From: JBHOQX01 sp042408595
GTDB taxonomy: Bacteria > Chloroflexota > Chloroflexia > Chloroflexales > Roseiflexaceae
Length of the DNA: 57,003 bases
Reading direction: 5' to 3'
Assembly (NCBI GenBank): GCA_042408595.1
Contig: JBHOQX010000046.1
Coordinates: 1-57,003 of the forward strand
Notes under the pieces: model-generated
Seen by the model: only the letters and a program-made list of their open reading frames with translations
Told to the model about the DNA's origin: nothing
Database searches by the model: none
Part shown: piece after piece, positions 43,514-51,334 of the stretch
Layout of the letters: each line of letters opens with the position of its first letter
Numbering within the stretch: position 1 is the stretch's first letter
Program-made: the position numbers and the translations under genes

Positions 43514-44083
43514 TCACACCCGGTGGGGGGCCACGGCCGGAGCGGCCAGGACCTCCGCGCATTGATCGAGCCAGGCCAGGATCGCCTGGATCTGCCCCAA
43601 CCGGAATGCTACCACCAGCCCGTCGAGCGGCTCGCGCGGCGCGACGCTGCTAAGCTGCTCCTGCAACGCCGCCCGCCAGGCGTGACAGGCGGCACGCTGG
43701 CGCGCGATCAGCTCAGCGACCGTCTCAACGCCTTCACGCTGCGCGAAATACAGCTTGGCCATAAAGGTCTGGCGGAACTCACGCCCGTGTTCCACCGGCT
43801 GAACCATCCAGGCCGACCACGCCGCCCGGCCCGCGGCCGTCAGCTGGAGCATACGGCGCGGTGGTTTGCGCCCCCGGAGCACGGTCTGGCTGGCGATGTA
43901 GCCCGCCTCTTCCAAGCGCGCCAGCAGGGCGTAGGTCTGCCGCTGCTTGAGATGCCAGACGAGGTGGAGGATCGCGGTACGCTCCAGGTGCTGATGAACC
44001 TCATAGGGATAGGATGGCCCATCACGCAGAAAGCCGAGCAGCGCGTACTCCATGCTCAGCGGGAGTTTTACCATTGGGCTCAT
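43514..44083 (-). CDS. PadR family transcriptional regulator
   Basis: 189 residues. N-terminal PadR winged helix (MEYALLGFLRDGPSYPYEVH, TYALLARLEEAGYI) and the C-terminal Vir-type helical dimerization domain (AELIARQRAACHAWRAAL). Usually a ligand-released repressor. Its promoter (44125-44154) carries a 12-bp palindrome (44109-44120) just past the -10, suggesting self-repression. The likely targets are itself and perhaps the hydrolase operon upstream. Confidence 0.9.
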   Translation of the reverse strand: MSPMVKLPLSMEYALLGFLRDGPSYPYEVHQHLERTAILHLVWHLKQRQTYALLARLEEAGYIASQTVLRGRKPPRRMLQLTAAGRAAWSAWMVQPVEHGREFRQTFMAKLYFAQREGVETVAELIARQRAACHAWRAALQEQLSSVAPREPLDGLVVAFRLGQIQAILAWLDQCAEVLAAPAVAPHRV

Positions 44084-44108
44084 AGCATCACCCTGCCACC
44101 GACCGACG

Positions 44109-44120
44109 TGACCATGGTCA
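44109..44120. promoter_or_regulatory. Candidate PadR operator
   Basis: TGACCATGGTCA is a perfect 12-bp palindrome five bases beyond the -10 of padR, covering the expected transcription start. Confidence 0.6.
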
Positions 44121-44124
44121 GTCG

Positions 44125-44154
44125 ATCATGCCCGGGGGAGGGCGGGGATGTCAA
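44125..44154 (-). promoter_or_regulatory. Promoter of padR
   Basis: A perfect TTGACA (44154-44149) and CATGAT (44130-44125) are 18 bases apart on the minus strand. Confidence 0.7.
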
Positions 44155-44178
44155 GCCGCGCACGGCGGCCCGCTCGCG

Positions 44179-44829
44179 CTAGGGGCCGGCCCGGGTATCA
44201 CTGCGGCTCGACTCGGCAGCCTCGGCGGTATGGCCCAACATGGCCAGGAAGTCGGTGTGAGTCATCGGGTGCGAGAACATCGGGTAATCGCTGGTGATCG
44301 CCGCCTGGTGCTCCGCCTCGCTGGCGGCCGCGGTACAATCGGTCAGCGTCACAACGTTATAGCCCAGCTCGTAGGCGGTGCGCATCGTCGATTCGACGCA
44401 GCAGTTGGTCAGAAAACCGCCCAGCGCCACATTGACGATCCCACGCATGCGCAAGATGAAATCGAGGTTGGTGGTTGCAAAGGCATCCAGCCCGCGCTTG
44501 CCCTCGATCACGATATCCCCCGCTTGCGGGGCCACGTCCTCAACGATCTCGGCGCCCCAACTGCCTTTCTGAAATGCGCCGGCGTCGCGGGCGCCCTTGA
44601 GAATGCCGTAGGCCCGCGGGCTAAGCTCTGGATAGCCGGGCGCGAAGGTGATCGGAGCGTGGACGATCAGCACGCCGGCGTCCCGGGCTGCGGCGACCGT
44701 CGCAGCGGTATTGGCAAGCATGTTGGTACGCTCCATCACGTCCTTCACTGCCGCATGCAGCGCGCCGCCTTCCGACGTAAAGTCGTGCTGGTACTCGATC
44801 AACACCAGTGCGGTCTGTTTCGGATCCAT
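44179..44829 (-). CDS. Isochorismatase-like cysteine hydrolase
   Basis: 216 residues. The fold begins ALVLIEYQHDFTSEGG, with Lys in VIEGKRGLDAF and the nucleophile Cys in GFLTNCCVESTMRTAYELGY. The first catalytic acid (usually Asp) is Glu (IEYQ) here, a variant I associate with one subfamily. It probably hydrolyses an amide or ureido compound. It follows the small Cys-rich gene by 30 bases and is the last gene of the aldehyde dehydrogenase operon. Confidence 0.9.
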   Translation of the reverse strand: MDPKQTALVLIEYQHDFTSEGGALHAAVKDVMERTNMLANTAATVAAARDAGVLIVHAPITFAPGYPELSPRAYGILKGARDAGAFQKGSWGAEIVEDVAPQAGDIVIEGKRGLDAFATTNLDFILRMRGIVNVALGGFLTNCCVESTMRTAYELGYNVVTLTDCTAAASEAEHQAAITSDYPMFSHPMTHTDFLAMLGHTAEAAESSRSDTRAGP

Positions 44830-44859
44830 CCGGAGTCTCCTTAGGTTGGTCTATAGCGC

Positions 44860-45159
44860 TCAGAGCGGCGAGCGCGATGCCGGCCAGGCAAGCCCGCGCA
44901 CAAACGCGGCGAGCGGATTGCACGAATCATTATCCAGGCTGTCGCATCCACCTTCGAGGCTCAGGCGCGTCAGGAGTGGCTCGCCGCAGATGGGGCACAG
45001 TGGCTGAACCGCAGCGATGAGAAACCCCGGCGTATCAACAGCTGAGCCGGCCCACCACACTCCGTGCGGGAGCGGCGCAGCGCTGACATACCACCAATGC
45101 TGCGGGCATGTCAGCTGTGGACAACACCGAATCTCCCAACAGAAAGTGTGGAGAGGCAC
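44860..45159 (-). CDS. Small Cys-rich protein (possible zinc ribbon)
   Basis: 99 residues from GTG 45159, with GGAG eight bases upstream. Cys pairs occur in CCPQLTCPQHWW and CPICGEPLL, a possible four-Cys zinc site, within FLIAAVQPLCPICGEPLLTR. The last 20 residues (NPLAAFVRGLAWPASRSPL) look helical. It lies between the aldehyde dehydrogenase and hydrolase genes on the same strand, so coexpression is likely. I cannot name the family. Confidence 0.55.
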   Translation of the reverse strand: MPLHTFCWEIRCCPQLTCPQHWWYVSAAPLPHGVWWAGSAVDTPGFLIAAVQPLCPICGEPLLTRLSLEGGCDSLDNDSCNPLAAFVRGLAWPASRSPL

Positions 45160-45172
45160 CGCGACGCTCCGT

Positions 45173-45212
45173 GGAACGGGCGAACATCTCAGACTCGACG
45201 TTCGCCCATTCC
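45173..45212. repeat. Hairpin after the aldehyde dehydrogenase gene
   Basis: GGAACGGGCGAAC (45173-45185) and GTTCGCCCATTCC (45200-45212) pair with one mismatch, in the 66-base gap before the Cys-rich gene. No U-run, so it may limit readthrough or protect mRNA ends rather than terminate. Confidence 0.6.
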
Positions 45213-45225
45213 GCTTCAGGGGCGG

Positions 45226-46731
45226 CTACAGGCCGATGCAGACCGCTTTAGTCTCGGTGTAGAGCTCCAGGGGGTGGTGTGCCATCTCACGCCCCCAGCC
45301 CGACTGCTTGTAGCCGCCGAACGGCAGCGCTGCATCAAAGACGTTGTAGCAGTTGACCCAGACGGTGCCGGCGCGGATGCCGGCCGCGACCTTGTGGGCC
45401 GTACTGATATCCTTGGTCCAGACACCGGCCCCGAGGCCGTAGATTGTATCGTTCGCTCGGGCGATCAGGTCGTCGAGATCGTCAAAGGGCATTGCCGTGA
45501 CAACCGGGCCGAAGATCTCCTCTTGGACCACCTTCATGTTCGGCGTGGTATCGACCAGCACCGTCGGCTCGAAGTAGTAGCCACGCTCGCCGACGGGCCG
45601 CCCGCCGACAACGGCCCGCGCTCCCTGCTCGAACCCCTGATCGACATACCCCTGCACCCGATCCAGTTGCTCGCGCGAAACCAGCGGCCCCATCTGGGTG
45701 TCCGGAGCAAAGCCAGGGCCGACTTTGATCGATTTGGCAATGTCGGCCACGCCAGCCACAACGTTGTCGAAGTGTTGCTTCTGCACATACAACCGCGAGC
45801 CGGCCACGCAACACTGGCCGTGGTTGAAGAAGATCGCCATCGCCGAACCGGCTGTAGCTGCCTCCAGATCGGCATCGCTGAAGACAATATTGGGCGACTT
45901 GCCGCCCAACTCCAGCGAGACTTTCTTGAGGTTTCCCGCGGCGGCCTGCACGATCAACTTGCCCACTTCGGTCGATCCGGTAAAGGCGACCTTGTCCACA
46001 TCGGGGTGGGCGGCCAGCGGGGCGCCGGCGCCTTCGCCGAAGCCGGTCACAATGTTGACCACGCCATCGGGGAACCCGGCTTCCAGGATCAGTTCGCCCA
46101 GGCGCAACGCCGAGAGCGGGGTTTGCTCAGCGGGTTTGAGCACCACAGTGCAGCCGGCAGCCAGAGCGGGCGATAGCTTCCAGACCGCCATGAGGAGTGG
46201 GAAGTTCCAGGGAATGATCTGCGCGACAACGCCGACCGGCTCGCGCAGGGTGTAGGCGAAAAACTGCGGGTTGGCGATATTGGGCGTCGAGATCGGGATG
46301 GTATTCCCCTCGATCTTGGTAGCCCAGCCGGCATAATACTGCAGATGGTCGATCGATAATGGCACATCGGCGGCGCGGGCCACAGTGAGCGGCTTGCCGT
46401 TGTCGAGCATTTCGAGCTGAGCGAACTCCTCGGCATACTGCTCCAGCAGATCGGCAAGCTTCCAGATCAGCCGGCCGCGCTCCGAGGGGGTCATACGGCG
46501 CCAAGGTCCGCTGATAAAAGCCTTGCGGGCAGCGGCAACCGCCAGCTCAACATCGGCCTGCTCGCCCTCAGCAACATGGGCGACCACTTCGTCGGTCGCC
46601 GGGTCGTACACCGGGAACTGTTGGCCGCTCACCGCCTCGACCCAGCGCCCATCGATCAGCAGGCGATGCGGGCGAGCGACGAACTCGGCGACCTTGGGAT
46701 CCAGCACGGCGGTGGCAGAGGCTACAGTCAT
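45226..46731 (-). CDS. NAD(P)-dependent aldehyde dehydrogenase
   Basis: 501 residues. Full ALDH superfamily pattern: PWNFPLLMAVWKLSPALAAG, FTGSTEVGKLI, catalytic Glu in SLELGGKSPNIVF, catalytic Cys in HGQCCVAGSRLYV, EIFGPVVTAMPF and FGGYKQSGWGREM at the end. Closest in pattern to the betaine/phenylacetaldehyde dehydrogenase group; the substrate is unknown. It has a TTGACA promoter and a downstream palindromic operator, so it is probably inducible. Confidence 0.95.
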   Translation of the reverse strand: MTVASATAVLDPKVAEFVARPHRLLIDGRWVEAVSGQQFPVYDPATDEVVAHVAEGEQADVELAVAAARKAFISGPWRRMTPSERGRLIWKLADLLEQYAEEFAQLEMLDNGKPLTVARAADVPLSIDHLQYYAGWATKIEGNTIPISTPNIANPQFFAYTLREPVGVVAQIIPWNFPLLMAVWKLSPALAAGCTVVLKPAEQTPLSALRLGELILEAGFPDGVVNIVTGFGEGAGAPLAAHPDVDKVAFTGSTEVGKLIVQAAAGNLKKVSLELGGKSPNIVFSDADLEAATAGSAMAIFFNHGQCCVAGSRLYVQKQHFDNVVAGVADIAKSIKVGPGFAPDTQMGPLVSREQLDRVQGYVDQGFEQGARAVVGGRPVGERGYYFEPTVLVDTTPNMKVVQEEIFGPVVTAMPFDDLDDLIARANDTIYGLGAGVWTKDISTAHKVAAGIRAGTVWVNCYNVFDAALPFGGYKQSGWGREMAHHPLELYTETKAVCIGL

Positions 46732-46846
46732 TGGCGCTACCTCCTTGTGACGTCAAGACCGGCCACTCCACGCACCAACTGCTAGCACGACGAATGGACC
46801 GACAGACCGCGGCGGCGAGCCCTTGCAAGCGTCCGGCCCAGCAAAG

Positions 46847-46863
46847 TACTGATTTAATCAGTA
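46847..46863. promoter_or_regulatory. Candidate operator of the aldehyde dehydrogenase operon
   Basis: TACTGATTTAATCAGTA is a perfect 8-bp inverted repeat around one T, about 8-24 bases downstream of the predicted start. An extra ATCAGT half-site lies at 46872-46877. The form suits a TetR- or MarR-type repressor. Confidence 0.65.
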
Positions 46864-46877
46864 GTCGGTGTATCAGT

Positions 46878-46906
46878 GCGATAGCATGCGCGAGGCTTAC
46901 TGTCAA
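46878..46906 (-). promoter_or_regulatory. Promoter of the aldehyde dehydrogenase operon
   Basis: A perfect TTGACA (46906-46901) and TATCGC (46883-46878, preceded by TGC) are 17 bases apart on the minus strand. The -35 lies within TGTCAAGGGTG, the same word as the IS256-relic end at 47399. Confidence 0.65.
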
Positions 46907-46984
46907 GGGTGGACGGGTTAGCGCCGGAGTCGAGCAGCCCAGCAGGCAGCTACCAGGCGCACTGACCACGCCAGCGACCTTGTG

Positions 46985-47250
46985 CAATGCGTTTTGGTCG
47001 CCGGCTGGTCGCTGGTGTTCGAGGAGGAGTCGGGGTTGGCCTCCTTCGAGCGCAACCTGCTGTAGGCGGCTACCCGCGGGCAGGCCAGGTAGGTACTTGC
47101 GGCACCGCCGCCGATCTACAACGTCGGCCACTCCGTGGCGGCGGCGGTCCTGCTGCGCGCCGGTCAGGCGGGTGCGGGGCAAGCCAATGCAGCTTGCCGC
47201 CGCGATGCCACTAATGAACTTTTCGGCAGCTACGAGCTGGTCAAGGGGAT
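46985..47250 (+). pseudogene. Degenerate coding fragment with two in-frame amber codons
   Basis: One plus-strand frame reads like protein apart from TAG at 47063-47065 and 47090-47092: VAGWSLVFEEESGLASFERN, LL, stop, AATRGQAR, stop, VLAAPPPIYNVGHSVAAAVL. I do not recognise the family, and it may be chance coding. The rest of 46732-47299 holds the regulatory sites listed. Confidence 0.3.
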
Positions 47251-47261
47251 GGGCACCGATG

Positions 47262-47290
47262 TTGCACCGCACAGCAGCTTGTGCTATAGT
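47262..47290 (+). promoter_or_regulatory. Promoter of tRNA-Arg
   Basis: TTGCAC (47262-47267) and TATAGT (47285-47290, preceded by TGC) are 17 bases apart, placing the start within a few bases of the mature 5' end. Confidence 0.7.
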
Positions 47291-47299
47291 GGCGGTAAC

Positions 47300-47376
47300 G
47301 GCCCGGTAGCTCAGTGGATTAGAGCACCAGTCTTCGGAACTGGGTGTCGGGGGTTCGAATCCCTCCCGGGTCGCCA
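47300..47376 (+). tRNA. tRNA-Arg (anticodon TCG)
   Basis: Complete cloverleaf: acceptor GGCCCGG/CCGGGTC with one G-U, D arm GCTCAGTGGATTAGAGC, anticodon stem CCAGT/ACTGG around loop CTTCGGA (anticodon TCG, reads CGA), T arm GGGGGTTCGAATCCCTC, discriminator G and an encoded CCA. It marks the left edge of the relic-rich accessory stretch and could have served as an integration site, although no duplicated 3' end is visible in the window. Confidence 0.93.
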
Positions 47377-47398
47377 ACATCAGGACGGCTAGCGTCTC

Positions 47399-48175
47399 TG
47401 TCAAGGGTGTAAATTCGGCTGGTGCGTTCTCGTCCTCCCGGCGGGGCGGGACGGGGGCGCGCCCTCGTCCTCCCCCGCGCCGCCTCAGCGGATGGGGGCC
47501 AGTCGTAGCGGCTGCTGGCCAGCGTTCTACTGGGCGGCCTCCTGGCGGCGCTCCATCGAGGTCTGGCTGAAGGAGCGCCGCTCAATCTGCCACTCGTCAT
47601 CGATCTCCAGCAGTACCGCCCCCACCAGGCGCAGCACAGACGCCTGGTTAGGAAACATCCCCACCACATCAGTTCGCCGCTTCACCTCGCGGTTGCGCCG
47701 CTCCAGGGGGTTGGTGCTGTCCAGCCGTGACCAATGCTCTCGTGGGAAGAGCATATGAGCCAGCACCTCTTCGGCAGCCGCCCGCAGCACCTCAGCTGCC
47801 TTACCCCAGCGCCGCGATAGCGTCTCGACCACCTCGTACAGTTGAGAGAGTGCCGCTTGCTGGTTGGGCTGGGCGAAGATCGTGCGGATGGCCGCGGCGA
47901 CCAGCGACTTGTCCTGCTGCGGCACGTGGGACAGGATGTTGCGCATGGTGTGGGCCCGGCAGCGCTGCCAGCTCGCCCCGGTCAGCACGCTGGCGATGGC
48001 CTGCTCGAGCTCTTCGTGAGCGTCGCTGATGACAAGCTCCACGCCGCTCAAACCGCGGTTGCGCAAGCTGCGCAAGAAGGTGGTCCAGAATGCGGCCTCC
48101 TCACTCGCTCGGACCTCTACACCCAAGACCCGCCGCTCGCCGCTGGCTTGCACCCCAATCGCGCGCCAAGCGTGG
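47399..48175 (-). mobile_element. Truncated IS256-family (Mutator-type) insertion sequence
   Basis: The surviving end is TGTCAAGGGTGTAAATT (47399-47415), an IS256-type terminal repeat. The transposase reads toward it. The element is cut off near 48175, so one end and the 5' half of the transposase gene are missing. It separates the tRNA-Arg from a broken secreted-protein gene. Confidence 0.75.
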
Positions 48176-48219
48176 GTCGGATCGAGGTGTATACGACCAC
48201 ACTGAGTGTTGGGCCTCAA
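47527..48219 (-). pseudogene. IS256-family transposase, C-terminal half
   Basis: 230 codons, against roughly 400 for intact enzymes. Similarity begins at about AIGVQASGERRVLGVEV and includes VISDAHEELEQAIASVL (second catalytic Asp) and NPLERRNREVKRRTDVVGMF (catalytic Glu region). The N-terminal DNA-binding part and first Asp are missing. Codons before about 48175 belong to the neighbouring sequence. Confidence 0.85.
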
Positions 48220-48960
48220 TCTGTAAGAACATTCTATGAGACGCCTGAGGCGCGATGGGCGCTGACGATCGTCGCGGTCAACAGTGAGCGGATGACGCTG
48301 CGATATGCCGATGGCGGGACGATCGAGTTCGACCTGGTCTCGCGCACCTGGCTGCCGGCCGGCTCGCCCGCAGCGACGCCGGCACCCTCGCCCTCACCCA
48401 CCCCTACACCATCGGCCGGGGGCGGCTTCCCGACGACCGGCGTGCTCGACAGTTTCAACCGTGGCGATGGGCCGGTCGGCGCGAACTGGACGGGCAACGC
48501 CGGTGGCTACAGTATCGCAGGCAACGCGCCGGCGAACAACGGTGGGAATGCCAGCACGCTGCCGTGGAATACGGCCTTCGGCCCGGATTAGGAGGTCTAT
48601 GCCATGCCTGGTAGCATCAACGCCGATGCGAGCGAGATCGACCTGGTACTGAAGGCGGAGGACAACGGCGAGTGCAACCTGCTCGACGTGTGGTACCAGC
48701 CGAGCCACGGCACAGCGCAGGTCTGGACAGCCATCATTAGGGAACCTGGGCGCAGCACGGTGCGAACATCCGGGTCTCCTTCGCGCCGGGTGACCAGTTC
48801 GGCGCACGGACGCGGGCCGATGGCACCGTCACGATCTACAAGAACGGCGTCCAGGTCGGTAGTGTGACCGTCAGCAGCGACTGGCCGTATCGTGCCAACG
48901 GCGGCCGCGCTGGCGTCTGGCCGATCGACGCCCACGGCACGCGGCTCGACGATGTGGGGG
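48181..48960 (+). pseudogene. Relic of a secreted protein with a LamG-like C-terminal domain
   Basis: A frame beginning at the IS junction reads SVGRIEVYTTTLSVGPQSVR, then a Thr/Pro linker, then VLDSFNRGDGPVGANWTGNA. It is interrupted by TAG at 48589-48591 where relatives have Gln (GPD-stop-EVYAM). It continues to about 48740, shifts frame, and resumes as HGANIRVSFAPGDQFGARTR and RADGTVTIYKNGVQVGSVTV. The N-terminal part was removed by the IS256 element. Confidence 0.7.
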
Positions 48961-49111
48961 CGGAGCGGCGTAACTGCGCTGTGGAACCAACGATGCGACC
49001 GGGGCGAGATGCTCGCCCCGGTCGCGTCCCACAACACGACAGCCTTCTGCGCTACCGCCGCTGCCCCTACCGCACCGGCCCAATACCGACAAGGATTACA
49101 CCATTGACAAT

Positions 49112-49345
49112 GGCGGCAAGCAGGGCCGGCTGGCGCAGCTCCTGCTGCAGCGCGCGACCGATCTGGAGCAGGGTCGTCCGGTGGCGCCGCTGACACAGGC
49201 CGAGATGGCGGCGCAGATCGGTACCGTGCGCGAGATGGTGGCGCGCACGCTCAAGCGTTTCGAGGCGCAAGGCTTGATCCGCCTGGAGCGTGGCGCGATC
49301 ACTATTCTCGATCGCACCGGACTGGCAACGTTGGCTGAGCAGTGA
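49112..49345 (+). pseudogene. C-terminal HTH relic of a Crp/Fnr-family regulator
   Basis: About 78 codons match the Crp winged helix: RLAQLLLQRATDLEQGRPVA, PLTQAEMAAQIGTVREMVAR, TLKRFEAQGLIRLERGAITI, ending LATLAEQ. The cNMP/sensor domain is absent; upstream sequence belongs to the LamG relic. It points toward the 3' end of the membrane operon that carries a Crp/Fnr box, and may be what is left of a cognate regulator. Confidence 0.75.
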
Positions 49346-49370
49346 GCCCGCGCGCGCTCCCTGACGACGG

Positions 49371-49772
49371 TCAGGCGCGGTGGCGCACCAGATCGCCGAT
49401 CAAAGCGGCGAAGAGCAGCGCGGCCAGCCCTTGGAGTGCGCCGCCGATCGACCGCAATGCAACTCCCGCCGGCCACGCCCCAGCAGCGCCGAGCCAGCCC
49501 AGCGCTGCCAGCGCCACACCCCCAATCGCCAGCCAGCTTTGCGCCTCGGCAAGGCGCGGCCAACGTACCGGGCGCCCGGCGAAGCGCGGCAGCATGTGCC
49601 AGCCCATGCCATAGATCAGCAGCGTGGCCCAGCCCCACAGCAGGAGTTCGGCGTGCAGCGGTCGCAGGCGCGCGCCCAGCGCGCGGTCAAGCGCGAAGCT
49701 CGCACCCAGCCCGATGCCGAGCGCCAGGCAAACGAAGGCTGCTTTGATGCAGCGTAGACTCAACGGACTCAT
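49371..49772 (-). CDS. Four-helix membrane protein with H/GW/P module (distal gene)
   Basis: 133 residues, about four membrane helices. It contains LHAELLLWGWATLLIYGMGW followed by HMLPRFAGRPVR: one copy of the module H-x(4-6)-GW-x(7)-G-x(2-4)-H/W-x2-P-x2-[SA]GR found in all four membrane proteins of this operon. The paired His residues on one helix face could bind heme, as in heme-copper oxidase subunit I relatives; that is inference. ATG 49772 overlaps the previous gene's stop. Confidence 0.8.
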   Translation of the reverse strand: MSPLSLRCIKAAFVCLALGIGLGASFALDRALGARLRPLHAELLLWGWATLLIYGMGWHMLPRFAGRPVRWPRLAEAQSWLAIGGVALAALGWLGAAGAWPAGVALRSIGGALQGLAALLFAALIGDLVRHRA

Positions 49773-50596
49773 ACGCGGCGCTCCACAGGTCGCGTTTGGC
49801 GCATGGCTACCTTCGGCGTGAGCGTCGGCCAGATGTTCCAGGCGAAGAGCGTCAGCGCCAGCGTCATCAGCAGCGCGCCGGCGGCAAAGACGGCTTTCCA
49901 GCCCAGCCCGAGCGCCGGCACCATCAGCAGCAGCGCTAGCGTGTGGCTGTGCAGTTGCGCGCGCGACCATCCGACCCCGCGCACCGGGCGGCCGCTGTAG
50001 CGCGGCAACACATGTTGTGCAACGCCGACGACCATCAGCATCAACCAGCCTAAGGTAGCGAGATGCTCGGCGGCCAGCAGCCAGCTTGGACCCAGCCGGT
50101 CCGCAAGGGCGAGCAGCAGCAGCGACAGCGGCAGGCACATCCCGGCGCGGCGCGTCGCCTGCGTTGCGCTGCGATCGATCGCGCGTTGACCGGCGACGAC
50201 GGACGGCGGCGGCGTGCGGCGGGGGGACCCGCGGCGAAAGAGCTGCACGGTTGTGGCGGTGAAGAGCAAACTGGCACTGAGCTGGAGGCCAATGCCGCCG
50301 AGCGTCAGGGAGCGGTGGCCCAGCAGGAGACCAAGCGTGGCTGCGGCGATCCCGCTGCTAAAGGTCAGCCAGTGCGCTGCCAGTAGCCAGGGCGTGGGAT
50401 AATCGCGCCCTGAGAAGACCGGCAGCATATGGTAGTTGACGGTCAGGATCATGCCGCTGATCCAGCCGTAGATCGCCAGGTGCACCAGCGCCGGCCAGAC
50501 GCGCATCCAGCCGGCCAGCGCCAGGGCATGCAGCCCCGCCGCGGCAAGCAGGGCCAGCAGGGTGATTGCCAGAAACGCACGTGTGACGTGGCTCAT
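49769..50596 (-). CDS. Membrane protein with two H/GW/P modules
   Basis: 275 residues, about eight membrane helices arranged as two four-helix halves. Module 1 is VHLAIYGWISGMILTVNYHM then LPVFSGRDYPTP; module 2 is EHLATLGWLMLMVVGVAQHV then LPRYSGRPVRG. An internal duplication of the 130-160-residue unit explains its size. The two halves are joined by a basic, Pro-rich cytosolic loop (GSPRRTPPPSVVAGQ). ATGA overlaps link it to both neighbours. Confidence 0.82.
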   Translation of the reverse strand: MSHVTRAFLAITLLALLAAAGLHALALAGWMRVWPALVHLAIYGWISGMILTVNYHMLPVFSGRDYPTPWLLAAHWLTFSSGIAAATLGLLLGHRSLTLGGIGLQLSASLLFTATTVQLFRRGSPRRTPPPSVVAGQRAIDRSATQATRRAGMCLPLSLLLLALADRLGPSWLLAAEHLATLGWLMLMVVGVAQHVLPRYSGRPVRGVGWSRAQLHSHTLALLLMVPALGLGWKAVFAAGALLMTLALTLFAWNIWPTLTPKVAMRQTRPVERRV

Positions 50597-50811
50597 CGCG
50601 GTTCAGGTTTGATGCGCTCGTTGAGCGCGGCCATGAGCGTCGGCAGGTCGCGGTTGTGATGTGCCGCTGCCTCTGCCAGCGGCAAGGCGCCGCCACAACA
50701 GGTGTCCATGCCGAAGAGCTGGAAGACCTCCAGGGTTTGCGGATAGTGCGCCACAATCTCGTTCAGAGTCATGTGACTCTCGATGCTTGGTGCTCGTGTC
50801 TCCGTTGACAT
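50593..50811 (-). CDS. Stand-alone DUF542 (RIC/ScdA N-terminal domain) protein
   Basis: 72 residues. TLNEIVAHYPQTLEVFQLFG and MDTCCGGALPLAEAAAHHNR match the DUF542 domain at the N-terminus of RIC/ScdA/YtfE, proteins that repair Fe-S clusters after nitric-oxide or oxidative damage. The hemerythrin-like diiron domain is absent. Cys38-Cys39 is the conserved pair. ATG 50811 is chosen because GGAGG lies seven bases upstream. Its operon partners are all membrane proteins. Confidence 0.88.
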   Translation of the reverse strand: MSTETRAPSIESHMTLNEIVAHYPQTLEVFQLFGMDTCCGGALPLAEAAAHHNRDLPTLMAALNERIKPEPR

Positions 50812-50841
50812 ACCATGCCTCCGATTCGGTGCTAGCATGAC

Positions 50842-51330
50842 TTATGGCTCCAGCGGATTAGTGGATATGTGGGCAGCCTGCGTTGCGCGGGCCGCCAGCG
50901 GCGGGGATGGCAGCGCCCTGAGACGTGGCCAGGCGTGCCAGCCGAACGCGGCCACGGCGCTCACCTGCAGCAGCGCCGCGCCACCGCCCAGGACCAACGG
51001 CCAGGGTTCAGGGAGCACCGCGCGCAGACTCAGTGCCAGCGCCGCGAGCAGCGTGCCGGTGTTCAAGGCGACGAAGCTGAACCAGGCCGCGCCCGGCCGT
51101 CCCCGTTCCCCGGCGCCATCCAGCCGCGGCAGAATCCAATAGGCCACGCCCAGCGCGAACTGGATCAGCCAGCCCACGATCAGGAGCTGGATGTGCGCGA
51201 TCAGCAGGCTCCAGGCCCAGCCGAGCGCTGCCGGAAAGCCCTTGGCGCTCAGCAGCAGCCCACCGATCAGCACGCCGCTGCCGAGGTGGAGCAAGGCGGC
51301 GCGCACAAACCAGCAACTCAGTCGGGGCAT
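50842..51330 (-). CDS. Four-helix membrane protein with H/GW/P module
   Basis: 162 residues, four membrane helices. The module reads IAHIQLLIVGWLIQFALGVA followed by YWILPRLDGAGERG; the second His of the other modules is Trp here, as in the first gene. The C-terminus is a basic tail. It starts four bases after the first gene's stop with GAGG upstream. Confidence 0.8.
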   Translation of the reverse strand: MPRLSCWFVRAALLHLGSGVLIGGLLLSAKGFPAALGWAWSLLIAHIQLLIVGWLIQFALGVAYWILPRLDGAGERGRPGAAWFSFVALNTGTLLAALALSLRAVLPEPWPLVLGGGAALLQVSAVAAFGWHAWPRLRALPSPPLAARATQAAHISTNPLEP

Positions 51331-51334
51331 ACGC

